Assembly (NCBI RefSeq): GCF_030269545.1
Contig: NZ_BSTN01000009.1
Coordinates: 62,001-126,000, forward strand
Direction: 5' to 3'
Origin: Actinomadura sp. NBRC 104425
GTDB lineage: Bacteria > Actinomycetota > Actinomycetes > Streptosporangiales > Streptosporangiaceae
DNA: 64,000 nucleotides
Below, in pieces: positions 45,345 to 52,877 of this stretch (the stretch's first letter is position 1; each line of letters starts with the position of its first letter). The notes beneath the pieces are model-generated. The model saw only the letters and a list, made by a program, of their open reading frames with translations. It did no database searches and was not told where the DNA came from. The position numbers and the translations under genes were made by a program.

Positions 45345-45396
45345 TTCCGGCCGCCCCCGCCTCTGGACAGCTGTCCACCTCCATCGGTTAGCATCA

Positions 45397-45414
45397 ACCT
45401 AGCGATTGCTTGGT
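45397..45414. promoter_or_regulatory. possible TetR-type operator upstream of the dioxygenase gene
   Basis: ACCTAGCGATTGCTTGGT is a near-palindrome (arms ACCTAGC / GCTTGGT, one mismatch) of the ACCAAGC-N4-GCTTGGT kind used by TetR regulators of acyl and aromatic metabolism. It is 23 bp upstream of the ATG. No cognate regulator is adjacent. Confidence 0.45.
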
Positions 45415-45437
45415 GATCGATGGGGAGGCCCCAGGAC

Positions 45438-46325
45438 ATGATCGAATTCCACCCCGTGACCCGGAACATCGGCGCCGAGGTCACCGGCGTCGACATCGGC
45501 AAGCCGCTCGACGAGGAGCAGGTGCAGACGATCCGGCAGGGCCTGCTCGACCACATGGTGCTGTTCTTCCGCGACCAGCACATCACCGACGAGCAGCACG
45601 TGGCGTTCGCCCGGCAGTTCGGCACCGCCAACCTGCCGCCCATGGACGTCTCCGGCGGCCCCGTGCACGTCCTGGACCAGACCGACCCCAAGGGCGAGGG
45701 CGGCGACTCCTGGCACAGCGACAACACCTTCATGAAGACCCCGCCCATGGGCTCGCTGCTGCGCGCGGTCATCCTGCCCGACATCGGCGGCGACACCCTG
45801 TGGGCCAACATGTACCTGGTGTACGAGTCGCTGGCGCCCTGGCTGCGGCGGCTGTGCGACGAGCTGTACGCCGAGCACGACCTGACGATGTCGGTCACCA
45901 AGGCGATCGCCAAGGGGCACCGGCTGGACCTGCGGGAGATGCAGGAGAAGAACCCGCCGGTCATCCACCCGGTGGTGCGGGTGCACCCCGAGACCGGCCG
46001 CAAGGCGCTGTTCGTCAACCGCTCGTCGGTCACCCGGCTGATCGGCCTGTCCCGCCGGGAGAACGAGCAGATCCTGCCGCTGCTGTTCGACGCGGTCCGC
46101 GACCCCCAGTTCCAGGTGCGGCTGCGCTGGCGCGTCGGCACCCTGGCGTTCTGGGACAACCGCCCCACCCAGCACTACGCGGTCGCCGACTACACCCAGC
46201 GCCGCAAGATGCACCGCGTCACCATCAACGCGCCCGCCGAGATCGACGACGGCGTGCCCAAGGGCCCCGGCGGTGTCACCGGCGCCGACGCCCCCGCCGA
46301 GACCGCCGCCGCCCGCTATCTGTGA
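45438..46325 (+). CDS. TauD/TfdA family Fe(II)/2-oxoglutarate-dependent dioxygenase
   Basis: A 295-residue oxygenase using O2 and 2-oxoglutarate. The iron ligands are His93 and Asp95 in WHSDNTF and the distal His246 in RPTQHYAV, with the 2-oxoglutarate arginine further along. The front IGAEVTGVDIGKPL is typical of TauD. Substrates in the family include taurine, alkyl sulfates and aryloxyacids; nothing here distinguishes them. GGAGG is 9 bp before ATG 45438. A possible TetR operator lies upstream. Confidence 0.9.
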   Translation: MIEFHPVTRNIGAEVTGVDIGKPLDEEQVQTIRQGLLDHMVLFFRDQHITDEQHVAFARQFGTANLPPMDVSGGPVHVLDQTDPKGEGGDSWHSDNTFMKTPPMGSLLRAVILPDIGGDTLWANMYLVYESLAPWLRRLCDELYAEHDLTMSVTKAIAKGHRLDLREMQEKNPPVIHPVVRVHPETGRKALFVNRSSVTRLIGLSRRENEQILPLLFDAVRDPQFQVRLRWRVGTLAFWDNRPTQHYAVADYTQRRKMHRVTINAPAEIDDGVPKGPGGVTGADAPAETAAARYL

Positions 46326-46380
46326 CACCGCCGCCGACGCGCCGGTCCCGGCACCGCCCGGTTCCGGCGCGGTGCGGCAT

Positions 46381-46428
46381 CTGACACGGCATCTGACACG
46401 GCATCTGACACGGCATCGGACGCGGCAT
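46381..46428. repeat. 12-bp tandem repeat downstream of the dioxygenase gene
   Basis: CTGACACGGCAT is repeated perfectly three times (46381-46416), with a fourth diverged copy (CGGACGCGGCAT). It lies in a 169-bp convergent intergenic region. The period is a multiple of three but no start or ribosome site accompanies it. Confidence 0.85.
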
Positions 46429-46494
46429 CCGACGCAGGGCGTCTGAACGGCGAGGGGCGCTCGCCGCCGCGAGGCCCCTCGCCGTCATTCGCGC

Positions 46495-47220
46495 TCATTC
46501 GCGCGGCAGCAGGGCGAGCAGGTTGCGCTCGCCGGATCCGGTGAGGCGCAGGACCCGGCTCCCCGGTTCGCGGGTGAGCCACTCTCGCTCGAACAGCCCC
46601 GACAGCAGGGCGGCCCCCAGCGCGCCGCCGAGGTGGTAGCGCCCCTGCGTCCAGTCGCGGCAGGCGAAGCCCAGGTGGCGGCGCCCCGCGGGCAGCGCGG
46701 TGAGCCCCACCCCGAGGTCGATGAAGGCGCGTTCGGCCTGCTCGCCGAAGTCCACGTTGCCGTCGTCGTCCTGGTGCAGCGCCCCCCGCCGGAGAAGCCA
46801 CTCGTACAGGCGGACGCCGAGCTCGCCGGCGAGGTGGTCGTAGCAGGAGCGGCAGTAGGCGAGCGCGGCCCGGCGGTTCGGCGTGGCGTCCTGGACGCCA
46901 GGGTGGCCGACGGCCGCGTAGAGGACGTCCAGCAGCTCCCGGATGTCGCGGTCGGCCAGCCGGTAGGTGGCGAAGCGCCCCGACCGCTCCACCTCCACCA
47001 GGCCCCGCCGGCGCAGCCGGGCCAGGTGGTTGGACAGCTGGGAGTCGCCGAGCCCGAGGGTCTGCGACATCTCGCGCACCTGGCAGGCGCCCTCGCGGGC
47101 GAGATGGGTGAGGACCCGCAGGCGCACCGGAGACGCCAGTTCCGCGGCGAGATCCGCGGCCGCGCCGACCGCTCCCCCCTGCTCGTCGTCCCGGTGCTCC
47201 GGATGCGATGACGCGTGCAC
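46495..47220 (-). CDS. ArsR family transcriptional regulator
   Basis: A 241-residue regulator. The ArsR winged helix spans about residues 20-100 (LASPVRLRVLTHLAREGACQVREMSQTLGLGDSQLSNHLARLRRRGLVEVERSGRFATYRL). The C-terminal domain (residues ~105-240) resembles the long-form ArsR with a CRSCYDHLAG...YEWLLRRGAL segment whose cysteines might bind a metal or ligand. GTG 47220 has GGGGGAG just upstream; ATG 47244 is an alternative. It is divergent from the acyl-CoA dehydrogenase operon, and a perfect palindrome lies at its own start region. Confidence 0.87.
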   Translation of the reverse strand: MHASSHPEHRDDEQGGAVGAAADLAAELASPVRLRVLTHLAREGACQVREMSQTLGLGDSQLSNHLARLRRRGLVEVERSGRFATYRLADRDIRELLDVLYAAVGHPGVQDATPNRRAALAYCRSCYDHLAGELGVRLYEWLLRRGALHQDDDGNVDFGEQAERAFIDLGVGLTALPAGRRHLGFACRDWTQGRYHLGGALGAALLSGLFEREWLTREPGSRVLRLTGSGERNLLALLPRE

Positions 47221-47242
47221 AGTGCTCCCCCAGCACACAACC

Positions 47243-47266
47243 ATGGTTCACAGGTCCGTGAACCAT
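47243..47266. promoter_or_regulatory. ArsR operator candidate
   Basis: ATGGTTCAC and GTGAACCAT form a perfect inverted repeat (9-bp arms, 6-bp spacer), 23-46 bp upstream of the chosen ArsR start. The TTCAC/GTGAA half-sites recur in the second inverted repeat at 47328-47360. Confidence 0.75.
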
Positions 47267-47327
47267 GTAACCACGATCACACTGTCCCCCGCCTTGCGGA
47301 CCGCCCCCACCCTACTTACTCTGTCGC

Positions 47328-47360
47328 CATCATTCACATTACACAAACTCGTGAATGATG
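47328..47360. promoter_or_regulatory. second inverted repeat before the acyl-CoA dehydrogenase gene
   Basis: CATCATTCAC (47328-47337) and GTGAATGATG (47351-47360) are perfect 10-bp arms around a 13-bp A/C-rich spacer, 41 bp upstream of ATG 47402. The half-sites share ATTCAC with the ArsR-proximal site and probably bind the same regulator. Confidence 0.7.
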
Positions 47361-47401
47361 TCCGGGTCGGTTGTCAACGCTCCGACACAATTGGAGGTTC
47401 G

Positions 47402-48553
47402 ATGAGCCCAGGGTTTTGGGACCAGGCCGAGCAGTACCGGCACCAAGTACGTCAGGACCTCGAACGACTCGACCTCCCCGATGGCGACCTCCCGGACATG
47501 CACGCGGTCCTGGAGCAGCTCGGCTGGACCGGAGCCGCCATCCCCACCCGCTGGGGCGGGCGCGGCCTCGGCACGGTCGCCAAGATCGCCGCGATCGAGG
47601 AGGCCACCAGGTACCGCCCCGCCCTGGGCGCGTCCCTGTCGGCGGCCTCGCTGGGCACGGGGCTGCTGCTGGACTTCGGCAGCGACAAGCAGCGCGCCCG
47701 CTGGCTGCCCAGCCTCGCCCGCGGCCAGGACGTCATGACGATCTGCATGACCGAGCCCGAGTCCGGCTCGCACCTGCTGGGCATGAGCACGTCCGCGCGC
47801 CGGGTCGACGGCGGCTGGCTGCTCAACGGCCGCAAGTGCTTCATCGGCAACTCCCACATCGCCGACCTGCACGGCGTCATCGCCCGCACCTCCGAGGAGA
47901 ACTCCGCGTCGGCGCTCAGCGCGTTCGTCGTGGAGTCCTCGACCCCCGGCTGCCGCACCGGAGAAGAGCACGACCTGGCCGGGCTGCGGGGCTTCTCCCT
48001 GGGCGAAGTGATCTTCCAGGACTGCTGGGTGCCCGACTCCCACCTGGTCGGGCGGGTCGGCGAGGGCCTGGGCATCGCGCACGCGGTCGTCACCCGGCAC
48101 GGCAAGCCGAACATCGGCGCGGTCGCGCTCGGCCTCGCCCAGTCCAGCCTGGACCTGGCCTGCTCCCACGTCCGCTCCCGCCACCTGTACGGGCGGCCGC
48201 TGCACCACCTGGAGGCCGTGCACCGGCGGCTCTCGGACATGTTCACCAACCTCTACACCGCCCGCCTCGCCCTCTACCACGCCGGCGACCGGGTCGACGT
48301 CGGCGAGCAGCACGATGTGGGGTTCCTGGTCGGCAAGCTGCTCGCCAGCGACGGCGCGGTGCAGGGCGCGATCGCCACGACCGAGCTCATGGGCGCCCGC
48401 GGCTGCCATGCCCTGACCGGCGCCGTGCAGCTGCTCAACGACGCGCTGATGACCCAGGCGCCCTCCGGGACCGCCGACGTGAACCGCAAACGGCTCGCCG
48501 AGATGGTGCTCGGCACCTACATCCCCGCCCGCGAGCGCACGCTCACACTCTGA
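47402..48553 (+). CDS. acyl-CoA dehydrogenase family flavoprotein
   Basis: A 383-residue FAD enzyme. The N-terminal helical domain includes LDLPDGDLPDMHAVLEQLGWTGAAIPTRWGGRG. The central barrel has the FAD/substrate motif MTICMTEPESGSHLLGMSTSARR, and the C-domain has VGEGLGIAHAVVTRHGKPNIGAVALGLAQSSLDLACSHVRSRHLYGRPL and a late MGARGCHALTGAVQLLNDAL. It oxidises an acyl-CoA thioester, usually an alpha,beta-dehydrogenation. Sixteen bp separate it from the FlK-like thioesterase, which suggests the two act on the same acyl-CoA. No electron-transfer flavoprotein is nearby. Confidence 0.9.
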   Translation: MSPGFWDQAEQYRHQVRQDLERLDLPDGDLPDMHAVLEQLGWTGAAIPTRWGGRGLGTVAKIAAIEEATRYRPALGASLSAASLGTGLLLDFGSDKQRARWLPSLARGQDVMTICMTEPESGSHLLGMSTSARRVDGGWLLNGRKCFIGNSHIADLHGVIARTSEENSASALSAFVVESSTPGCRTGEEHDLAGLRGFSLGEVIFQDCWVPDSHLVGRVGEGLGIAHAVVTRHGKPNIGAVALGLAQSSLDLACSHVRSRHLYGRPLHHLEAVHRRLSDMFTNLYTARLALYHAGDRVDVGEQHDVGFLVGKLLASDGAVQGAIATTELMGARGCHALTGAVQLLNDALMTQAPSGTADVNRKRLAEMVLGTYIPARERTLTL

Positions 48554-48568
48554 CCGGAAGGACACGCC

Positions 48569-49009
48569 ATGCGCGACGCGATATCCGTCGGCAGCGTCCA
48601 GAAGCTCGAATACGTCGTCCCCGGCGACAAGACCGTGCCGCACCTGTACCCCGAGTCCGAGGACTACCGGAAGATGCCGGAGGTCTTCGCGACCGGGTTC
48701 ATGGTCGGCCTGCTGGAGTGGTGCTGCATCCTGGCCCTGCGGCCGGTCCTGGAGGACGGCGAGGGCAGCCTCGGCACCAAGGTCGACATCCGGCACAGCG
48801 CGCCCACCCCGCCGGGCGCCCGGCTGACGGTCACCGCCCGCTGCACCCTCATCGACGGCAACTACCTCGAATGGGAGGTCGAGGCCGTCGACGATGAGGG
48901 CGCCGTCGCGGCGTCGGGCGTCCACGGCCGCAACGTGATCGACACCGAACGGTTCCTCAAGGGGGTCGCCCGCAAGGCCGAACGCCTCGGCGCGGTCCCC
49001 ACCCGATGA
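48569..49009 (+). CDS. FlK-like hot-dog acyl-CoA thioesterase
   Basis: A 146-residue hot-dog protein that aligns almost gap-free with fluoroacetyl-CoA thioesterase FlK of Streptomyces cattleya. Catalytic residues Thr42 (PEVFATGF), Glu50 (LLEW) and His76 (IRHSA) fall at the same numbers as in FlK. The gating positions 33 and 36, both Phe in FlK, are Tyr33 and Met36 here, so the fluoroacetyl specificity may not be kept. It would hydrolyse a small, possibly toxic acyl-CoA. It sits between the acyl-CoA dehydrogenase and an exporter gene in one operon. Confidence 0.9.
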   Translation: MRDAISVGSVQKLEYVVPGDKTVPHLYPESEDYRKMPEVFATGFMVGLLEWCCILALRPVLEDGEGSLGTKVDIRHSAPTPPGARLTVTARCTLIDGNYLEWEVEAVDDEGAVAASGVHGRNVIDTERFLKGVARKAERLGAVPTR

Positions 49010-49022
49010 CAGTCCCCGCTCG

Positions 49023-49922
49023 ATGACGCTGACGAGTTCGACCGACCGTGCGGACACCGCCGTCAGGGTCCGCACGGTCACCCTCCTCATCGCCGTGACA
49101 TGGGCGCTGCTGTGGGCGGGGGCGTTCGTCGCCACCAAGCTCGCGCTGCACCACGCCGCGGGCACGTTCGTGGTCGGCGTCCGCTGCGCCGGCGCCGGAC
49201 TGGTCCTGCTCGCCCTCCGCCGGCGGCGCCTGCGCACGGCCCGGACCGAACTGCTCCGCTGGTCCGTGGCGGGGCTGCTGACGAACACCGGCTACCTGGG
49301 CGTCATGGGCGTCGCGCTCCCGCACCTGTCGGCCGGGATGGCCGCCGTGCTGTCGGCCGGCACCCCGCTGCTGGTGCTGGGCGCGGGCGCGGTGACCGGA
49401 AGCAGCCGGCTGCGCGCCGTGCACGTCGTCGGCCTCGTGCTGGGCGTCGGGGGCATCGTGCTGTCGGCGCTCGACCGGTTGGACGCCGGAGCCATCCGCG
49501 GGCGGGGCGTCGCCCTCGGCGTGTGCGCCGTCATCGCCCTGGCCGCCAGCACCTACCTCACCCCGCGGCTGGTGCGGCCGGGCAGCGACCCCCTGCTCGC
49601 CACCGGGTGGCAGGCCCTGGTCGGAGCCGTGCCGCTGCTCGTCGCGGCCGCGGCGACCGGTGCGCTGCCGCCCGGGCACATCGCCGGCGCGCTGGCGGGC
49701 GAACTGGTGTTCCTGATCTTCGGCGCCTCGGTGCTCGGCATGACGCTGTGGCTCCTGCTGATCCAACGCGTGGGACCGGGCCGCGCCAGCGTCGCCCAGT
49801 TCATGCCGCCGCTGTTCAGCGTCGCCCTCGGCATGCTCTTCCTCGGCGAGAGCGTCTCCCTGCTCGCCCTGCTCGCCGTGATCCCGGTCGCCGTGAGCAC
49901 GGTCCTGACGACGCGCCCGTGA
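49023..49922 (+). CDS. DMT superfamily transporter (EamA family)
   Basis: A 299-residue protein with ten predicted membrane helices arranged as two EamA repeats: TWALLWAGAFVATKLAL...AGTFVVGVRCAGAGLVLLALRRRRL and, in the second half, GASVLGMTLWLLLIQRVGPGRASVAQFMPPLFSVALGMLFLGESVSLLAL. Members export amino acids, nucleotides or small metabolites. The ATG is 13 bp after the thioesterase stop, so it belongs to that operon and may export the freed acid. This role is inferred only. Confidence 0.9.
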   Translation: MTLTSSTDRADTAVRVRTVTLLIAVTWALLWAGAFVATKLALHHAAGTFVVGVRCAGAGLVLLALRRRRLRTARTELLRWSVAGLLTNTGYLGVMGVALPHLSAGMAAVLSAGTPLLVLGAGAVTGSSRLRAVHVVGLVLGVGGIVLSALDRLDAGAIRGRGVALGVCAVIALAASTYLTPRLVRPGSDPLLATGWQALVGAVPLLVAAAATGALPPGHIAGALAGELVFLIFGASVLGMTLWLLLIQRVGPGRASVAQFMPPLFSVALGMLFLGESVSLLALLAVIPVAVSTVLTTRP

Positions 49923-49942
49923 GCGCCGGCCGCCCGCGCGCG

Positions 49943-50410
49943 TCAGCCGAGGCTGCCGAGTTCGCGGCGGGCGTGCTCGCGCAGGAGGGCGAGCGCCTCG
50001 ACGAGCCCGCGCCGCTGCTCGGGCGCCAGCGGCCCGGCGAAGTGGCGCTCCAGGGTGGCGGCGTGCACGTCGAGCGCCTCGGCCAGCTTGGCGCGACCGG
50101 CGTCGGTCAGCTCCACCAGCTGCCGCCGCCGGTCGCCGGGCGCGGCGTGCCGCCGCACGTACCCGGCCGCCTGCATCCGGTCGACCAGCCGGGTCATGCC
50201 GCCGCTGGTGAGGATCAGCTGCTCGGCCAGGCGGCCCATGGTGAGCGGGCCGTCGGCGTCCGACAGCCGCAGCAGCACCTCGAACATCACATGCCGGATG
50301 CCGCAGCGGCGCTCCAGCTCCCGGCCCGCGATGCGCTCCAGCAGCGCCGCCGCGGCCAGCAGCACGCCGAACTCACCGACCAGCCCGTCCCTCTCCGCGG
50401 GCGTCCCCAT
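49943..50410 (-). CDS. MarR family transcriptional regulator
   Basis: A 155-residue regulator with a central winged helix (LSDADGPLTMGRLAEQLILTSGGMTRLVDRMQAAGYVRRHAAPGDRRRQLVELTDAGRAKL) and the dimerising terminal helices of the MarR family. GGAGGAGG precedes ATG 50410. It is convergent with the EamA gene and lies downstream of the mce operon on the same strand, separated by 88 bp, so it may be co-transcribed with it or independent. Confidence 0.88.
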   Translation of the reverse strand: MGTPAERDGLVGEFGVLLAAAALLERIAGRELERRCGIRHVMFEVLLRLSDADGPLTMGRLAEQLILTSGGMTRLVDRMQAAGYVRRHAAPGDRRRQLVELTDAGRAKLAEALDVHAATLERHFAGPLAPEQRRGLVEALALLREHARRELGSLG

Positions 50411-50498
50411 ACCCGCCTCCTCCCCCGTCCCGGCCCCTGGCAACGCGTGTGCGCCCCGCACGACTTCCCGCACAGGGCGCACACTGCCACACCCCGAC

Positions 50499-51545
50499 TC
50501 AGCCGTCGCCGTCGGCCTTGCCGTCTTTGCCGGATTCAGCCTCCTTGCCGGTGGAGGTTGCGCTGGGCGACGGGGAACTGCTCGTCACGCCGCCGAGGGT
50601 TCCGGTGTCGCGGTTCTGGTCGTTGACGCCCGAGGCGTACTGCCGGGTCACCTTCCACTCACCGTCGATCTTGGACAGCGCCAGGCGGAGCAGCGTGGCG
50701 GGCTCCTCGGCGGACTGCCCCGCGTTGCTGACCGTGATGTCGACCGAGATGACGGCCGTGGCGAACCGGTCGTCCACGGTGCCCACGAACACCTGACTGG
50801 TCTTGGAGCGGAACTCGCCCTTGGGGCTGTTCTTGAAGAGGCTGTCCAGGTTGGACAGCAGGGTGGTCTTGGTGTACTCCAGCAGGTCGCCGCCCATCAG
50901 CCGCTGCGCCCGCGCCATGTTCTGCCGGTAGTTGGACGCGTTGTAGGTCAGCGCCGCGTCGCCGTAGGCGGCGGCGACCTTGGCGACCTCGTCGCGCGCG
51001 TCCTCGGCGGACGACCGGGCGGACGCGCTGCGCCACTGCCAGACGGCCACGGTCGCCAGCACGGCGACCAGCAGCACCACGGCCACGGCCTGTCCGGTCC
51101 CGAACCCGAGGAAGGTGCGGCGCGGTGGCCGCTCGTCCGCCGCGGCGGGCTCGTCCGCGGACGTGTCGGCGGACGTGTCGGCGGACGTGTCGGCGGACGT
51201 GTCGGCGGACGATTCGCCTGAGTCGGCGGACTTGCGCGCCGGTCCGGGGGATGACACGGCGTCCTCGGCGGCCTTGTCGTTCGCGTCGGCCTTGTCGTCC
51301 TCTTCGGCCTCGGCGGGGTGTTCGGCGGGGGCGGGCTTCTCCGCCGGGCGGGCCTCGGCGGTGGCGGGCTTCGGGGCGGGCTCGGCCTGCTCCTCCTCGG
51401 CCTCGATGGCGTCCAGGATCTCGTCGAGGTCCTCGTCGTCGAGCACCTCGATGACCCGCACGCGGCGCCTGCGGCGCGGCCGGTCGGCGGGCGCGGCTCC
51501 CTTGCCGCCCGGGCGCTGCGCGGCCGTGTTCTCGCTGTCTGTCAC
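50499..51545 (-). CDS. Mce-associated membrane protein
   Basis: A 348-residue protein. A long charged N-terminal region includes a basic patch (RPRRRRRVRVIEVLDDEDLDEI), an Ala/Glu/Pro-rich stretch and SADT repeats built from four perfect 12-bp copies at 51163-51210. One membrane span follows (GQAVAVVLLVAVLATVAVWQW). The external domain, about residues 190-305, resembles the fold of Mce-associated (Mas/VirB8-like) proteins (YNASNYRQNMARAQRLMGGDLLEYTKTTLLSNLDSL, RFATAVISVDITVSN). The Ser/Thr-rich end is disordered. It is the last gene of the mce cluster, where it probably stabilises the transporter. Confidence 0.85.
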   Translation of the reverse strand: MTDSENTAAQRPGGKGAAPADRPRRRRRVRVIEVLDDEDLDEILDAIEAEEEQAEPAPKPATAEARPAEKPAPAEHPAEAEEDDKADANDKAAEDAVSSPGPARKSADSGESSADTSADTSADTSADTSADEPAAADERPPRRTFLGFGTGQAVAVVLLVAVLATVAVWQWRSASARSSAEDARDEVAKVAAAYGDAALTYNASNYRQNMARAQRLMGGDLLEYTKTTLLSNLDSLFKNSPKGEFRSKTSQVFVGTVDDRFATAVISVDITVSNAGQSAEEPATLLRLALSKIDGEWKVTRQYASGVNDQNRDTGTLGGVTSSSPSPSATSTGKEAESGKDGKADGDG

Positions 51546-51569
51546 TTCGGATGCTCCTCGGGGTCGGGG

Positions 51570-52877
51570 TCATCTCCTGCCGCGCCGCAGGCGGGACAGG
51601 CGGGACAGGACGGGGACGGAGCCCGCCGCCACCCTGATCAGCACCAGCACGGCGAGCAGCGGCGGCAGGTACAGCAGCCACCCGGGCGGCCCCCCGGACC
51701 CGTCCTGCGCGGACCTGCCGGCGGCGTTGCGCGCCTGCAGCTCGTCGCCGGCCTGCTGCACGGACGGGTCGTGCGTGGGGATGGTCTCCCCCGGGTCCTT
51801 GGCCTTGTAGGGCTTCTGCCCGGTCACGCCGGGCTGCCGGCCGTCCGGGCAGTCGGGGATCTGCGACGCGCGCGGCTGCGGCAGCGGGTAGCGGTACTCC
51901 AGGGCGGCCTGCTTCTCGAGGGTCACCAGGAAGACCACGTTCAGCACCGGCTTGCCCTGGTCTCGGCCGACGACGTTGCGCAGCACCTCGTTCAGCTGCG
52001 GCGCCATCTCCAGCGTCCGGCGCAGGTCGTCCAGCGGGTCGGGGTTGTGCCGCCGGATCCCCCAGTTCGCCAGGGTGTCGACGGCGCATTCGACGTCGGG
52101 CGTGGTCTTGTCCAGCAGGCCGTTGACGGTGTCGAGCAGGTCGGGGCCGTCGTCGCGCAGCCTGGTCAGCTCGCCGCGGACCTGCCGCAGCGCCGCGGTC
52201 AGCGCGGCCAGGTCGTCGATGCCCTCGCCGAGCCGGCCGCGGTTCCGGTTGAGCACCTCGGTGATCTTGCCGAGGTCGCGGGTGAGGCCGTCCAGCAGCT
52301 CGCTGTTGCTCGCGAACGTGGCGGTGAGCTGATCGGAGCCGCGGATGATCTGCCGCAGCGAGCCGTCCCGGCCGGACCAGCCCTCGGCCAGCTCATGGGT
52401 GAGGACGCGGGCGTCGTCGGGGTCGACGGCCTCCAGCGAGTCCAGGACGGAGTCGAACAGGTCGCTGTACTTGGGCGGCACCTTGGTCTTCGACACCGGG
52501 ATCACCGCGCCCGGGCGCAGCGGCGGCGCGTCGCCCTGCCCCGGGCCGGGCGTCAGCTCGACCACCGGCTCGCCGACGGCCGACTTGCGCGCCGCGGCGG
52601 CGGTGACGCCCTGCGGTATCCGCACGCCGCGTTCCATGTCGAGCCGCACCACCACCCGGCCGCCGTCCAGCCGCACCGAGTCGATCTTGCCGACCCGCAC
52701 GCCGAGGTAGTCCACCTCGAAACCCGGATGCAGGCCCGGCGACGACTCGAACTCCACGGTGATGTGGTAGGGCCGGTCGATGAAGTCGAAGCGGACGACG
52801 TTGCGGAACGCCCAGAACACCATCACCACGCCGAGGACGGCGAACACCACCAGGTTGATCGCGACGCGCCGGGTCAT
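51570..52877 (-). CDS. Mce family protein, MceF position
   Basis: A 435-residue lipid-transport tube component. A single N-terminal membrane helix (RVAINLVVFAVLGVVMVFWAF) is followed by the MlaD/MCE domain (~residues 33-110, FESSPGLHPGFEVDYLGVRVGKID). A long helical barrel comes next and a C-terminal membrane span (PPGWLLYLPPLLAVLVLIRVAAG) with a basic tail. A second C-terminal anchor is unusual for most Mce proteins but seen in MceF-like ones. Its ATG overlaps the preceding stop as ATGA. A cysteine pair in the tail (ECAV...IPDC) might form a disulfide. Confidence 0.88.
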   Translation of the reverse strand: MTRRVAINLVVFAVLGVVMVFWAFRNVVRFDFIDRPYHITVEFESSPGLHPGFEVDYLGVRVGKIDSVRLDGGRVVVRLDMERGVRIPQGVTAAAARKSAVGEPVVELTPGPGQGDAPPLRPGAVIPVSKTKVPPKYSDLFDSVLDSLEAVDPDDARVLTHELAEGWSGRDGSLRQIIRGSDQLTATFASNSELLDGLTRDLGKITEVLNRNRGRLGEGIDDLAALTAALRQVRGELTRLRDDGPDLLDTVNGLLDKTTPDVECAVDTLANWGIRRHNPDPLDDLRRTLEMAPQLNEVLRNVVGRDQGKPVLNVVFLVTLEKQAALEYRYPLPQPRASQIPDCPDGRQPGVTGQKPYKAKDPGETIPTHDPSVQQAGDELQARNAAGRSAQDGSGGPPGWLLYLPPLLAVLVLIRVAAGSVPVLSRLSRLRRGRR

